Shown: piece by piece, positions 1 through 10,835 of the stretch | How the letters are laid out: each line of letters starts with the position of its first letter | Numbering within the stretch: position 1 is the stretch's first letter | NCBI GenBank assembly: GCA_032622095.1 | Contig: CP136067.1 | Span: 180,702,556-180,766,555, forward strand | Length of the DNA: 64,000 bases | Direction: 5' to 3' | Origin: Siphonodentalium dalli | Taxonomy: Eukaryota > Mollusca > Scaphopoda > Gadilida > Siphonodentaliidae | The notes under the pieces: model-generated | What the model saw: the letters and a program-made list of their open reading frames with translations, nothing else | Database searches by the model: none | What the model was told of the DNA's origin: nothing | Translations under genes and position numbers: made by a program

Positions 1-502
1 GGTGTTGTCGATATAAACAATTTATATTTTAACCCTTTCAATACCGTATGGATTCGCCCATTCAGTTATATGAAAGCATGCATTGGGATAGTCTATTCCA
101 CATTAAGGGGCCAGGTGTTCCGATAATATAACAACCATGCCGTTTCCATGCGAGTATGCCAATATTAGGCAATGCGGTTTAGTTCTTTGCGATTCACAGA
201 ACAGTTGTGCTGACATATAAGCCCATGCACACGGCTCAGCCATTTTACAATTCCGGCGGCGGAGATTTTTAAATGTGACTGGCGTTAGAAATAATATGGC
301 TGGCGGCGGCTTGTGGCCAATATGGCTGGCGGCGGCGGCGTGCGATGGCGGCTTCGGGCTCTAATATAGGGGGTTTGAAATAGGGATGGTCGGGTTAGCG
401 GAAAGAAAGGTATTTTTTCATGCCTAAGTGGTGAAAACAAATTTATCTTACTATTGATTCAGTTACTAGCTTTAATTTGAGACCTGAAAATTATGTGTTC
501 CT
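1..502. other. No gene seen; short GGC-rich stretch
   Basis: I see no coding region or element with recognisable ends. Bases ~250-345 are unusually GC-rich for this window and contain two close copies of an 18-base block starting AATATGGCTGGCGG, so a small local duplication is present. Confidence 0.4.
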
Positions 503-730
503 TTAACCCTTCATGACTGGATCTGTGCCGTTGCAGCATTAAAGATCCTGTGCCAGTACATTCTCTTATATATGGGAGGCTCCCTATGCATATATAAGAG
601 AATGCACTGGAGTACAAGATCAAGGTAAATATTGTTAGGCCAATTTATTCTCTTATTTAAGCAAGACTCCCTATGCATTGGCACAGGGTTTTCGCCAAAT
701 TTCAGGAAGCTCCTGTCATGGAAGGGTTAA
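503..730. mobile_element. Degenerate double-hairpin MITE, third shell type
   Basis: The ends are TTAACCCTTCATGAC and, inverted, GTCATGGAAGGGTTAA, so the outer bases form a terminal inverted repeat beginning CCC next to TTAA. Inside lie decayed versions of the hairpin module found at 2182-2571: CCTGTGCCAGTACATTCTC near the left and GCATTGGCACAGGG near the right. The outer TIR differs from both other shells in the window. No coding capacity. TTAA flanks and CCC/GGG termini are what piggyBac-type elements show; that assignment is inferred. Confidence 0.6.
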
Positions 731-809
731 TTACATCTCACGTAGCTTCCATTAAAGTATGAACAATAAGACACCATGAACTAAACACATGCATCATCAT
801 TTCATTGCC

Positions 810-1187
810 AAGTCTGCAAATAGTGTGTCTGTCATTTACAGAATGAGGTCCCGGATGGTGAATTTAGTGATGCTATACTGGAAAGCAGGCTAGCATCACC
901 AAATTCACCCTCTGGGAACCTCATTCTGCATAGGCCTCAACTACTATGGGAAACCTAGGATCAGATTGAAGTTCCGCAGTTAAGTTGGTGATTTACACTC
1001 ATTAGTCACCTCGATTATGCAATTTATCTTCTGCAAATTAGGGGATATAGGAACCGAACAAAAGGAAAAAAGTATATAAAACAATGTTAATTTGATACCC
1101 AAGATACTTCCCAGAAGATGAGACCTAAGCAGAATGAGGTCCCAAGAGGGTGAATTTAGTGATGCTAGACACACTATTTGCAGGCCT
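810..1187. mobile_element. Non-autonomous TIR element, family B, copy 1
   Basis: The left end reads AAGTCTGCAAATAGTGTGTC and the right end, reverse-complemented, CAGGCCTGCAAATAGTGTGTC. Inside the left end is a hairpin pairing GAATGAGGTCCC...GTGAATTTAGTGATGCTA with its complement at ~892-930. A related copy lies at 28991-29426 with the same order of blocks. No protein-coding potential is visible. The target duplication is not clear. Confidence 0.6.
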
Positions 1188-1227
1188 GTTCATTGCTTTG
1201 TATATTTGATCAAATCATTGGAGCTGG

Positions 1228-1349
1228 ACTCTCCGTTTCATCACCATAATTATTATGAATTGCATGGTGACTCTGTTTAATCACTATAGTTATTATGAAT
1301 TGCATGGTGACTCCGTTTCATCACTATAGTTATTATTAATTGCATGGTG
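1228..1349. repeat. 40-bp tandem repeat, 3 copies
   Basis: Three consecutive copies of a unit containing TTATTATGAATTGCATGGTG, offset by 40 bases, with a few substitutions between copies. Confidence 0.85.
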
Positions 1350-1488
1350 CTTTTCTTTAATTGAAAATTAATTCACTGAAAATAGATCTTTATATCTGGT
1401 ATCCTCAGAAACTAATGGTTGATATATTTATAGTGCTAGGTAGTGATATATATCAGGATATAGTTGTTATAATTCATTTTAGGTCAAC

Positions 1489-1645
1489 ATCAGACTTGTT
1501 TACTTTCCCGATTTAAGCGGGAGTCTCCCGAAATCCAGCCCCATCTCCTGTGCTCTCCCCGATCGTGATAGAATTGGAGCCAGATTTCCCGAAATGGGAA
1601 GATAAATTTCCCGAAGTCTGAACTCCAGAAGTAAACATGTCTGGC
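1489..1645. repeat. Short inverted-repeat element
   Basis: CAGACTTGTTTACTT at the left is matched by its near reverse complement AAGTAAACATGTCTG at the right. The interior carries three TTTCCCGA-like blocks. It may be a small foldback element; no second copy was recognised. From here to 2181 the DNA is AT-rich with nothing else I can name. Confidence 0.35.
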
Positions 1646-2181
1646 AACCATTGATTGGACCAGAGGCTACAAAATAATTAAATTGCCATAAGGCCACAAC
1701 AATAAATAGCCTGGTTTATGAACATTTGAGTTGAAAAAAAGTAGATGCAGCCAAAGGGCACTGGGGAAAATAAAAAATTAAATTACGCATCACCGCCACA
1801 ATAATTGACAAATAGCAGAATTTTCCATGAATTTCACAAGAATTTTGAAAGTCTTAGTAAAATTATAAAACTAAATTGAGGTATTTCTTCCCATAAAACT
1901 GTATAAATAATGGAAAAGAAGGTGAAAGCAAAAAAAATACTCTGGCATCAAAAGTTTTATTTTTGTTTACAATATTGAGGGAAAAGTTGCAGGAGAGGTT
2001 CGAACACCAGGCTATTAATTTGCTGTTGCATAAAAATCAAATATTCTCAAACAATTATACAAATAAAAAGATTTTAATTTTTCTTCTTCAACTTTTAAAG
2101 ATGGTCTATCTCTTCCTAATAAGTTTTATATAGTTTTATTTAGGAGTATAAAATAATAGATATGAGTTGAAAGAAATCCTG

Positions 2182-2571
2182 TTAACCCTTTACCCAACAG
2201 AACGGCCCTGTGCCAATGCATTCTCTTATATATGCGAGTCGACCATAGGTCGCCTCGCATATATAAGAGAATGCATTGGCTTAACACATTAAAAATTATA
2301 AAATTGTTAAAGAATGTAAGAAAAAATGGTAAAAAGTGTTAAAAAAAGATTTTTGTTAGGCCAATGCATTCTCTTATATATGCGAGGCGACCTATGGTCG
2401 ACTCGCATATATAAGAGAATGCATTGGCACAGGGCATAACTGTAACCATCACAATGTGGTCAAGGAGCCGGTTCCAATGATATCCATATTTGTATGGTTC
2501 TATTGAGACAGACCGAAGATATTTTAGGCTGTTGAAGCTTTATTTGGCCGGTTTGTTGGGTAAAGGGTTAA
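2182..2571 (+). mobile_element. Double-hairpin MITE, TTAA shell, full copy
   Basis: A 390-bp element runs from TTAACCCTTTACCCAACA to TGTTGGGTAAAGGGTTAA. It has four parts. (1) A short left shell. (2) A 69-bp hairpin at 2212-2280, with 27-bp perfect arms (GCCAATGCATTCTCTT...), one mismatch, a CGACC/GGTCG inner stem and an ATA triloop. (3) A 79-bp AT-rich spacer. (4) A second hairpin at 2360-2428 that is the exact reverse complement of the first. The right shell (2432-2553) is unique and sets the orientation. It contains TGTAACCATCACAATGTGG and ends GGCCGGTTTGTTGGG. No coding capacity. TTAA flanks with CCC/GGG termini match piggyBac-type signatures, so a piggyBac-mobilised MITE is inferred. Confidence 0.85.
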
Positions 2572-3480
2572 TATGTGTACAATATTTTCAGTTATTTCTA
2601 TAATATTTGCCCCTTTTATCAAATTAATGAAATACCAAATCAAAATTCAACTACATAAGTTGAATATTACTATAATAGATGACTTCCGAATATGCCAGAC
2701 CTTTTCTCTTACTGGCAACAGTGGTCTCTTTGTAAAGAATTTATAACTGTTGTTGGCCATGAGATAAATCTCGAACTCGGTGAAAAACGTTCATCCAGGG
2801 ACCAGCCTAGAGGTTTAAAATTTGGAGAAGTCACTCCCTGTTTGGTCATAGGGCGAAGTGAACTGTTATCAGGGAGAAGTTATAAAAGCTGAAGTTCAAT
2901 TTTCACCCTAACATCCTCCAATAAGAACACAAAAGCCCACTCACAAAACCATTATAGCGAGTAAGAACACCATTATAATCAGTAAATATGCTTTTATAAA
3001 TGTGGTGTTGAGACATATGCATACCAGTACATGTATATGAGAGAGAAGTCACTTCTCCCTGGGATAAAAATATGGAGAAGTGGAACATTTTAGGGAGAAC
3101 ATGTCTCCCAAGTCGCCTCCAGGCTGGTCCCTGCATTCCTCATTTATATATTTTATCATCAGAAAATATTTATTTACCATATATTCATTATTGTGATTCA
3201 GGGCTTGAAATGTTCTTATCTATGACTAATTAACTGGTTTCAAAACTTCCTGATATCTATCTCTAGTGCTGGGTGATATTAAAAACGGTAAACCCTGATA
3301 TAGAAATACATGTACACAGGGCTGGTTTATGAAACTTGAACTACCATTAACATTTGAAGGCAGATTACTGTTTGTATAATGTCTTACTTTTCTATGAACT
3401 GTTGTATATATGCAATCAATGCTGCCTGTCATTCTGTATTTGTAAAATATTGATAGGGCAAAAAGATTCAATTAAAAAAG
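2572..3480. other. No gene; contains a 338-bp inverted-repeat element
   Basis: Within this stretch, CAGGGACCAGCCTAGAGG at 2796-2813 is matched by its inverted form CCTCCAGGCTGGTCCCTG at 3116-3133. Both ends contain nearby GGAGAAGTCACTCC/CTTCTCCCTGGG blocks, so 2796-3133 is probably a small foldback element. The rest shows nothing recognisable. Confidence 0.45.
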
Positions 3481-3870
3481 TTAACCCTTTACCCAACAAA
3501 CCGGCCAAATAAAGCTTCAACAGTCTAAAATATCTTCGGTCTGTCTCAATAGAACCATACACATATGGATATCATTGGAACCGGCTCCTTGACCACATTG
3601 TGATAGTTACAGTTATGCCCTGTGCCAATGCATTCTCTTATATATGCGAGTCGACCATAGGTCGCCTCGCATATATAAGAGAATGCATTGGCCTAAAAAA
3701 AAAAAAAATTTAACACTTTTTACCATTTTTTCTTACATTCTTTAACAATTTTATAATTTTTAATGTGTTAAGCCAATGCATTCTCTTATATATGCGAGGC
3801 GACCTATGGTCGACTCGCATATATAAGAGAATGCATTGGCACAGGGCCGTTCTGTTGGGTAAAAGGTTAA
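3481..3870 (-). mobile_element. Double-hairpin MITE, TTAA shell, full copy
   Basis: Same family as 2182-2571 in the opposite orientation: the long shell with CCGGCCAAATAAAGCTTCAA is on the left. Both hairpins are present and nearly identical to the other copies. The right TTAA end has one change (AAAAGGTTAA). Nothing is coded. Confidence 0.85.
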
Positions 3871-4516
3871 TGCTGATGAGCATCGATTTTGTATTTTATG
3901 GGAGGATTGGCCTTTTACCCATTTCTATACTAAATGGATTCTCCCACCCAGTTATACCAATAAATATTGGAATGGTCTATAATTCATTTATAGGGGTTAA
4001 ACAAAACTGATGACAGACTGAAAAACAGATAATACCAGAGCAGAATGTTTCATATTCATTGGTGGGAAATGTTCAGATAATAAATTGAGTCAATGACTAT
4101 TTAGTATAGAGAGGGATAATATCCCACACATGACATGCTCTAGTGAGCCCAACTTATTTATAATTTATTTATAACTGTTAAAGACATAGTATGCGCTTAT
4201 TTCAATACTTCACTGATATTTTACGACTAAGCTATTACACACATTTGAAGAACGTATCATTAAATCTTTTATTATTAAAAATAACACACGTCATCTGAAC
4301 AATGCAAACATGTGAACAAATAGTACTTCATACTCCCGAATGAATCATGGATAAACAAATAGGAATTATTTCATCAAGGGGAGTACCATATTGTGGGTTG
4401 GCTATTTTGATAGAAAATGAATTCAAATAGCTGCTTTAAGCAAGCTTATTCGTTGTGCACCCCCGCGGTGTTTCAAATCACTTTAACTGTAGTTATAAAT
4501 TCACAAAACTCTCTCT
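3871..4516. other. No gene seen
   Basis: AT-rich sequence without a usable reading frame or recognisable repeat ends. Confidence 0.4.
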
Positions 4517-4520
4517 GGTG

Positions 4521-4777
4521 TCGTGATAACATTTCGAGCTCTGTCGTGATAACATTTTGAGCTCTGTCGTGATAACATTTTGAGCTCTGTCATGATAACA
4601 TTTCGAGCTCTGAGCCTCTGTCGTGATTATAACATTGATTATTAGTTGAGTGATGGCTGCTTGTTAACATTTCGAGCTCTGTCGTGATAACATTTCGAGC
4701 TTTGTCGTGATAACATTTCGAGCTCTGTCGTGATTGTAACATTGATTATTAGTTGAGTGATGACTGCTTGTTAACAT
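4521..4777. repeat. 23-bp minisatellite with higher-order duplication
   Basis: The unit TCGTGATAACATTTCGAGCT plus CTG is repeated about four times, then followed by a ~50-base non-repeated block (GATTATTAGTTGAGTGATG...). The arrangement of 23-mers plus that block is then repeated once more, so there is a second level of duplication. Confidence 0.8.
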
Positions 4778-4951
4778 GTGCTGCTCATTAGATGTTTATT
4801 GTTTTACATTCAATGAAAGAATGTCATCAGATTTATAAATCATTTTCTTACAATATTTCACAATAAAAATATCTATTTATTACTGACAACCTCTTTGTGT
4901 TTATATCTGACTCCCCAAGCCTACAAATAGTTAGTCCAAGTCTTCTCGTAC

Positions 4952-5274
4952 TAAAACCGGCTAAGATATTGGGATAGCATTGGAACCGGCTCATTGACCA
5001 CATTGTGATGGTTACAGTTATGCCCTGTGCCAATGCATTCTCTTATATATGCGAGTCGACCATAGGTCGCCTCGCATATATAAGAGAATGCATTGGCCTA
5101 AAAAAAATCTTTTTTTAACACTTTTTACCATTTTTTCTTACATTCTTTAACAATTTTATAATTTTTAATGTGTTAAGCCAATGCATTCTCTTATATATGC
5201 GAGGCGACCTATGGTCGACTCGCATATATAAGAGAATGCATTGGCACAGGGCCCTTCTGTTGGGTAAAGGGATA
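4952..5274 (-). mobile_element. Double-hairpin MITE, left-truncated
   Basis: Both hairpins, the spacer and the short right shell (CTTCTGTTGGGTAAAGGGATAA) are present. The left shell begins inside the family sequence at about GATATTGGGATAGCATTGG, so its TTAA end is lost or diverged. The right terminal TTAA is mutated to ATAA. Confidence 0.75.
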
Positions 5275-5499
5275 ACACACCCTACATAGTCTCGTCGATA
5301 AAAGGTTTGAACTAGAACAAATTTGGACTAAGTTGGTTTTTATTCCATTTTGAAGAGGAATATATCCTCTATCACATATCTAAAATCTGCTTTGAGCATT
5401 TTATGTAATTCAAGATGGTTGCTGTTTTATGATAAGTCAGACTGATGCAATTACAATGAGAAGATCGTGTCATATGCATACACATGTATACATTTTGTG

Positions 5500-6340
5500 A
5501 TGCTAAGGTATAACGCCACCTTTTTATGCCAAAATTTGAACTCCCCGTCCTGATGGCCAAATGGCAGCCGGAAGTGGAAACTTTTATGTTTTTTACTATT
5601 ATTTTTAAGATCAGTTTCTGCTGTTTGGAACTGGTTGAGAATTGTGACTTTATTTTGTATTTTTAATGTTAACTGACAATTGAAGCAATTAAATGTGCCA
5701 TTCGTGGGGACCCCACCCCTTCCGATCACTCAAAATTTGATTTTAAAGAACACGGTATGAAATTTCACCAAACATCACCATTGGGATTCTAGTCATATTT
5801 CATCAAGAAATGGGAAGAACTGTGCAATGTAATTGATGCATTCCATTTCTAATGGATATTCCAACTCAATGGTACCATAATGTTCACTTTGGCTCAAAAT
5901 GGCTGCCAAAATAGGAAAAATGGTAAAAATTGTCCCAGTGTGCCATGCAACTACTTAAGTTGTGGTTGATGCTCACAATTGACTATTCTGTCTTATATAC
6001 ATTGAATACTAACATTTCTGATACAGATTGGTTAATTGTTAGTATTTTAACCAGTGACATTAATACAGGAATTATTTAATTTGTTCTATCACAAACTTTA
6101 CATCAAAATCGGCAAAACTTCACTGTTCATGTTTGGACCATTTTGTAAAGCCAAATGGAACTATCTTTGGAATCAAAGGTGTTTATTGTTGTGATCTGTC
6201 TGATTTTTCACATATATCCCAAACATTATTCTCTGTTGTTCCGGAAAGTTGGTAAATTTCGATTCACTTGGTTATTAACCATGTTACTTTATCAACTAAC
6301 AACTAAATGTTCTATTCTGGTTTCTCAGTAACTTATGAGG
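5500..6340. repeat. Dispersed repeat related to 38354-39528
   Basis: Bases ~5518-5640 (AACTCCCCGTCCTGATGGCC..., GATCAGTTTCTGCTGT) resemble 38590-38700 in the same direction. Bases ~6252-6330 (ATTCACTTGGTTATTAACC..., CTATTCTGG) resemble the reverse complement of ~39095-39160. Terminal inverted repeats are not visible here, so this copy may be truncated or rearranged. No coding frame. Confidence 0.45.
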
Positions 6341-6479
6341 CATGACAAATTCATTTTAAATGATGTAGTACACTGATGTAGTATGGAATTTTGCCAAAAG
6401 CGTTTTTTTGGGGGATTCTGGCCAGAAATGGGTACAGCTTCAAACAGAACTGATGGGGAACAGTGTATGTCAAAACGGC

Positions 6480-6660
6480 AACCAGAGAAAGACTGTTCAC
6501 AGGTGAGGTGAATAGGTTTACAGGGGGTTATTTTATAATCATGAATGGTGAGGATAGTTATACAAGGAGTGGCTTTATGGTCATGTGTGCATGGGGTGCC
6601 CATTGTAAGATGCATATGTATACAAGGAGTTGTGAATAGTTATAAAGGGAGTGGCTATAA
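6480..6660. repeat. Left part of interrupted 42-bp minisatellite
   Basis: Degenerate units such as ATATGTATACAAGGAGT and TGCCCATTGTAAGATGCAT recur here. The same motifs resume in the same direction at 9527, after the 6661-9521 insertion. This left remnant is about 180 bp. Confidence 0.6.
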
Positions 6661-9521
6661 CACGGGATCTCAGCTGCCCCATGAGAACTGGTTTTGCATT
6701 CGGTTTTGGACTCGGCGCTCATTCGCCAATGTCACGGTTCGTTTCAGATCGAGAAAATAGGTCATCTCAGATAAGTAGCATTTTGCACAGACGAAGGTGA
6801 GATTAATCTACATTTGATGCTACGGTTATTTTTCAAATCACTCAATGCTATCGATCCAATAGTTTATTTGATGTTTTAGCTGAAAACTGTACGTGTTGCC
6901 ATATGTTCAAGACAGTGATCACTCAATGCATTTTCAATGGAAACTTGTCTAACTAATTACGTTTAATACACACCAACCGCGTGTGTGTTTTTCGATTGTA
7001 CGGCCAGTTTCCGATAACTCCTCACTCTCAGACCACCGATCGTGAATCGGACGTGAAATATGACCACGTTTGAAATGAGTCGAAAATGCTACGGTGCCCC
7101 TCTGATCTTATGTTATCATTTCTGTTCGCATCCGATCAAATGCCCCAGTTCCGATGCTATTTAACTGCAGACTTTGCAGCAGTAAACACATTCTTCGCAG
7201 CCATTTCGACACATTTCCAATTGCTAGTTGTGTACAGTACCAGTAACGCCACATATCACTGATTACTCGTGATAAATTTCATTTCAATTTATAAGTTTAT
7301 GATGAACTTCGTGACTTGGTTCCGCGTTTTTTTTTATAGCGTCATGGAGTCCTGATTCACGCGCCACCCAAATACTGGAGTCATCATGTGTCACTTGGTG
7401 TAGTGGCAAATCGAATCATTCTATATATTTGACCTTTCCATGTTTGGCAGGGCTATCCTTCTTTATTAATAAAACAATTTCCTCGGTTTGGTGAATAGAA
7501 AATGCGTGATCCAAAGCCCCATCTGAATATTCGCTCTTTTGTTAGCAATAGGAGATTCTGAAATTGCTCTGAAAAATAAAACAATGCAGGGAATTGGTAT
7601 ATGAGAGGTACATGTATGTGTCATTTTGACAAGTTAAAAATATTTTAACATTACCCACAGGAACGTGCATATAGCTAAAATGTAAAACTACATACCTCGA
7701 AATATGCTAAAAGATATATTATTGACTTGTTCGGGTATGTGAAAATGATAAGTTAGTATTCAGGCGCCATATCAACTGGAGGAACGTAGCATTTTAGTAA
7801 CATCGCCGAAAATTTCAAGCAAATCGACCGTACCACTCCATAGTTTTAAATCACCGTCTGAAATCTCCTTAATTGTAAATATTTACTTCTCAATTCGGGA
7901 CGCAACTATTTGCGATAAACTAACGAAAAAGATTTCACCTTCGAGAATCACTGCAATTAAAGGCACGTGAGGCCTTAGTTGTCGAAAATATTCATATTTG
8001 TTCCAATCACCGTAAACAGAAAAACATTAAAACGCATACAGTTTCGTTCATATATACCATGACCATCGCGTAAACAGCATGTTATCATAAAGATTTACTA
8101 TATTTTACCTACGCAAGAGCCTGATTGTGTTACAGAAGACAGCACAATGCTGCTGGCTAATCACACACAAATGGCATAAACGCTCTTTATTCGTTCCATA
8201 TCAGGAATTCACCAACAAAGAACGCTCTTTATGTTTACCATCATAATATAAACAAACACCAGAAAAGTAACTTTTTATGCTTTTGTTTACATAACAATGG
8301 TCAAAGATATGACAATAACATACTGTTTATGCGATATTTCTTATTTGTATACGGACAAAGTCTGTCTACATTTTGTTGTTCTTTCTGTTTGTGGCGGTTT
8401 TTGACGGGTGGAAATATTTTCATAGGATACCCACCGCCAAGGCCAACCGTACCTTTAACTAATATATAAGAATGACGATGTGTGTTGCCAATTTGGATAT
8501 AATATTTGAAAAAAATAACTTGAAAAGATCACCCTGCCGCAGTGTTTCACATCACTTTAATACACAACTCAAGAAAACCAAAGTTATCACCCCTTACTGG
8601 TCTTCGCATTCATGTTGGTCCATGCTTGCTTGAAAACCTCTACAAGTATTCGGATGAAACGTCTTTAACATACATACGGGTTTCACTGTGACCACATCCC
8701 TGTATATATAACTCCGATCAGGGAACTTTGGGACAATGTTCTATAACCACACGCGCCATAACAAAGAGGCTTGAGATCACACTACCAATACATGTGCCAA
8801 AAATATACATACATGTATACTCGGCATACAATAGCTATAGTACATATACGAACAATGAAGTGTCATAAAGTATCCGCTTAGGAACAAATGTGCCCACAAT
8901 TGATCGGAATATATATATATATATTACTCTGGTATGACTCATTTTGAAACATTCCGGATGATTCCAAGGCGTGTTACACCATTTCGGCTGCTAGAGCTAT
9001 TCAACATGCGCACTGGGGCCTATCAAAGTTTACAGAATGCGAACCTTAGCATCCTAAAATGCGCACTGGGGCATGCTTGACTTGCAACTAAAAGACGCAT
9101 ATGGTGCGAATACCTTTGATATATTCGACATTTGATATCGCGTTAGGGCAAGCAGAAATCGTCTCGATGAAATATTGGCAAAAAACAGCTGGTAAAGTGT
9201 TCTTTTGTAGCGAAAATAGCATTTAAAAACAGACACTGGGATAATAACTACCAAATCTTACTGATCGGTTCGATATTTCGAAGTTTGGCCAACGTACATT
9301 GGTCCAATGAATGGTTAGTATTGTTATATATAGCAACAACTATCGATGAACGCTCGCACATATATTATAGCCTTGATAACGATAGAGATACTTACCATTT
9401 TCTGCAATGTCTTGTCCATTTGTTGTGAAATTGCAAGCGCACCGTGACATTGACGAATGCGCACCGTGTCCAAAACTGAAGGCGAACCAGTTCGAGATCA
9501 CGGGACAGCTGAGACCCCGTG
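6661..9521. mobile_element. 2.86-kb TIR element with TATAA target duplication
   Basis: The left end CACGGGATCTCAGCTG at 6661 is matched by the inverted right end CAGCTGAGACCCCGTG ending at 9521. Similarity continues for ~80 bases on each side (6661-6741 and 9437-9521; shared blocks GAACTGGTT, GTTTTGGAC, CAATGTCACGGT). The five bases TATAA lie immediately outside both ends (6656-6660 and 9522-9526). The host sequence is the 42-bp minisatellite. A CAC start with a 5-bp duplication is reminiscent of Transib-type elements, but no transposase frame is visible, so the class is open. The interior is mostly unrecognised and carries a nested TTAA MITE at 7957-8458. Bases ~7711-7775 also resemble 37115-37175. 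Confidence 0.75.
7957..8458 (+). mobile_element. TTAAAGG-type MITE, copy 1 (nested)
   Basis: It starts TTAAAGGCACG and ends AACCGTACCTTTAA, giving a short imperfect TIR with TTAA at both outer edges. The 0.5-kb interior (GTCGAAAATATTCATATTTG..., GGACAAAGTCTGTCTA...) matches 14812-15304 closely and 60819-61567 distantly. It contains no coding frame. TTAA duplication occurs in the piggyBac and Kolobok superfamilies; the AGG terminus does not fit the usual piggyBac CCY start. Confidence 0.75.
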
Positions 9522-9526
9522 TATAA

Positions 9527-10155
9527 GGGTTATAATGGTGTGTCCATTGTGAGATGCATAGGTATACAAGGGATAGTCATGACTGTGTGGTAAATATGTA
9601 TACATGGAGTGGCTGTATTGTCATGGATGGGTGTGCATAAACAATTGTGTTGGCTGTATGATCATGAGTGGGTGTATGCTTATGGGCAATGTGTACATGG
9701 AATGACTGTATGGCCATTATTGTTGAAGTGTATAGGCATACATAAAAAGCTGGATGGTCATTGGTGGTCAATGTTCAGGTGTATATGTATACTTGGAGTG
9801 ATCCATGTGCGGGGTGTGTGTGTTTATATTGAGTGGATGGGTGTGGCGAATAGGTATACATTGAGTGATCGTATGGCCAATGGTGGAGTAAATAGGTATA
9901 CCATGAGTAATTGGATGGTCATGAATGTGGTGTATGTGTATACAACGAGTGGCTGAATTGTCATGGGTGACGTGTATATGCAAGTCTGGAGTGTATGAAT
10001 GGCTGTGTGTGCGGTGTATTTGTGTATTTTGAAGGGTTGTATGACCTTTGGTGAGGTGTATATGAACACATGGAGTGACCTTATGGTCATGGGTGATGTG
10101 TATATGTATATTTTGAGTGATTATATCATGTGTGTGGCAAATCTGTATACAGGGA
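9527..10155. repeat. Right part of 42-bp degenerate minisatellite
   Basis: About fifteen degenerate units such as GTGTATATGTATAC...GGAGTGACTGTATGGTCATGG. Because the period is a multiple of three, the minus strand stays open for long stretches and would read a 14-residue repeat (for example VYTYTTFMTIQLLM). I regard these frames as by-products of the repeat. Confidence 0.7.
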
Positions 10156-10165
10156 GTTAAATAAT

Positions 10166-10800
10166 CTGCCGTAAGATTTCTGGAGCCAGAGATATGTTGA
10201 AGAGTAACTATGTACCTACTAAGAACGGACATGAATGCCCATCTAACACTTGCCAAATTTGTCAGTTCGTCTCAAATGACACTTTCTTTGTAGCTCGATC
10301 TGTGACTGTTCAGTCAATTTTGGATGGCAAATCTGCCATGCCATTTCTCAGTATATCTTCATGGAAGGATTGCCAAACGTGAATGCTCTACACTTCGTAG
10401 AGTGTATTCCCACATATCACAGGGAACTCGACCTCCGTGGAAGTCAAAAGATATTCGTGATATTAAACGGTATCTAAAAGTGGCCACCACCAACAGAGAT
10501 GGCTTACCAGTTGTCAACAGTTCATAAGCTTTCGCCAAAGGTACTAGTTTGATAATCATTCCTCAACATGTAACCTCTGGTTTTCTCACTGCATTGCATT
10601 TGAAATTGCAGCATACACCAAGACCCAACTCAAGAATTTCTTCCATCGTTATTTCTTCGCTATCCAGGCTGACAAGTTTATTGATTCTGTAACTGAATCT
10701 TGCCCACAATGTGCTGCACTCATACAACGTCCCGTTGAAACACCAGAATTTTCCACATCTTCACCAAATGCACAGAACTCCTTGACGATATTCCGATAGT
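10166..10800 (+). pseudogene. Retroelement Pol relic, integrase zinc-finger region
   Basis: Conceptual translation, with breaks, resembles the part of retroelement Pol proteins that joins RNase H to integrase. A cysteine motif CPSNTCQICQFV is followed by SSWKDCQ, then a frameshift near 10377. LRRVYSHISQGTRPPWKSKD and DIKRYLKVAT come next, then a TAA stop near 10525. The integrase-like zinc finger follows: LHLKLQH, a frameshift near 10620, RYFFAI, and SCPQC. This gives an H-x4-H ... C-x2-C spacing of about 29 residues between the pairs, as in HHCC integrase domains. The relic continues at 11664-12060 after MITE-bearing DNA. Which retroelement superfamily it came from I cannot decide by eye. 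It is clearly inactive. Confidence 0.6.
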
Positions 10801-10835
10801 ACTGTGTTTACTCTATATTCTCTGAAAATTGTGGT

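Noticed and set aside
1980-2020. GGTTCGAAC-like box suggesting a tRNA T-arm
   Set aside because: No acceptor stem or anticodon arm can be folded around it.
3765-4010. Recurrent open frame reading MLSQCILLYMRGDLWSTRI or MRVDHRSPRIYKRMHW at many loci (also 16300, 30871, 30956, 40109, 63380)
   Set aside because: These are translations of the 69-bp MITE hairpins, identical wherever the hairpin occurs and running into non-coding shell sequence. They are not a gene family.
9768-10256. 162-codon minus-strand open frame
   Set aside because: It is mostly the 42-bp minisatellite, whose period is a multiple of three. No start context, no domain, low-complexity composition.
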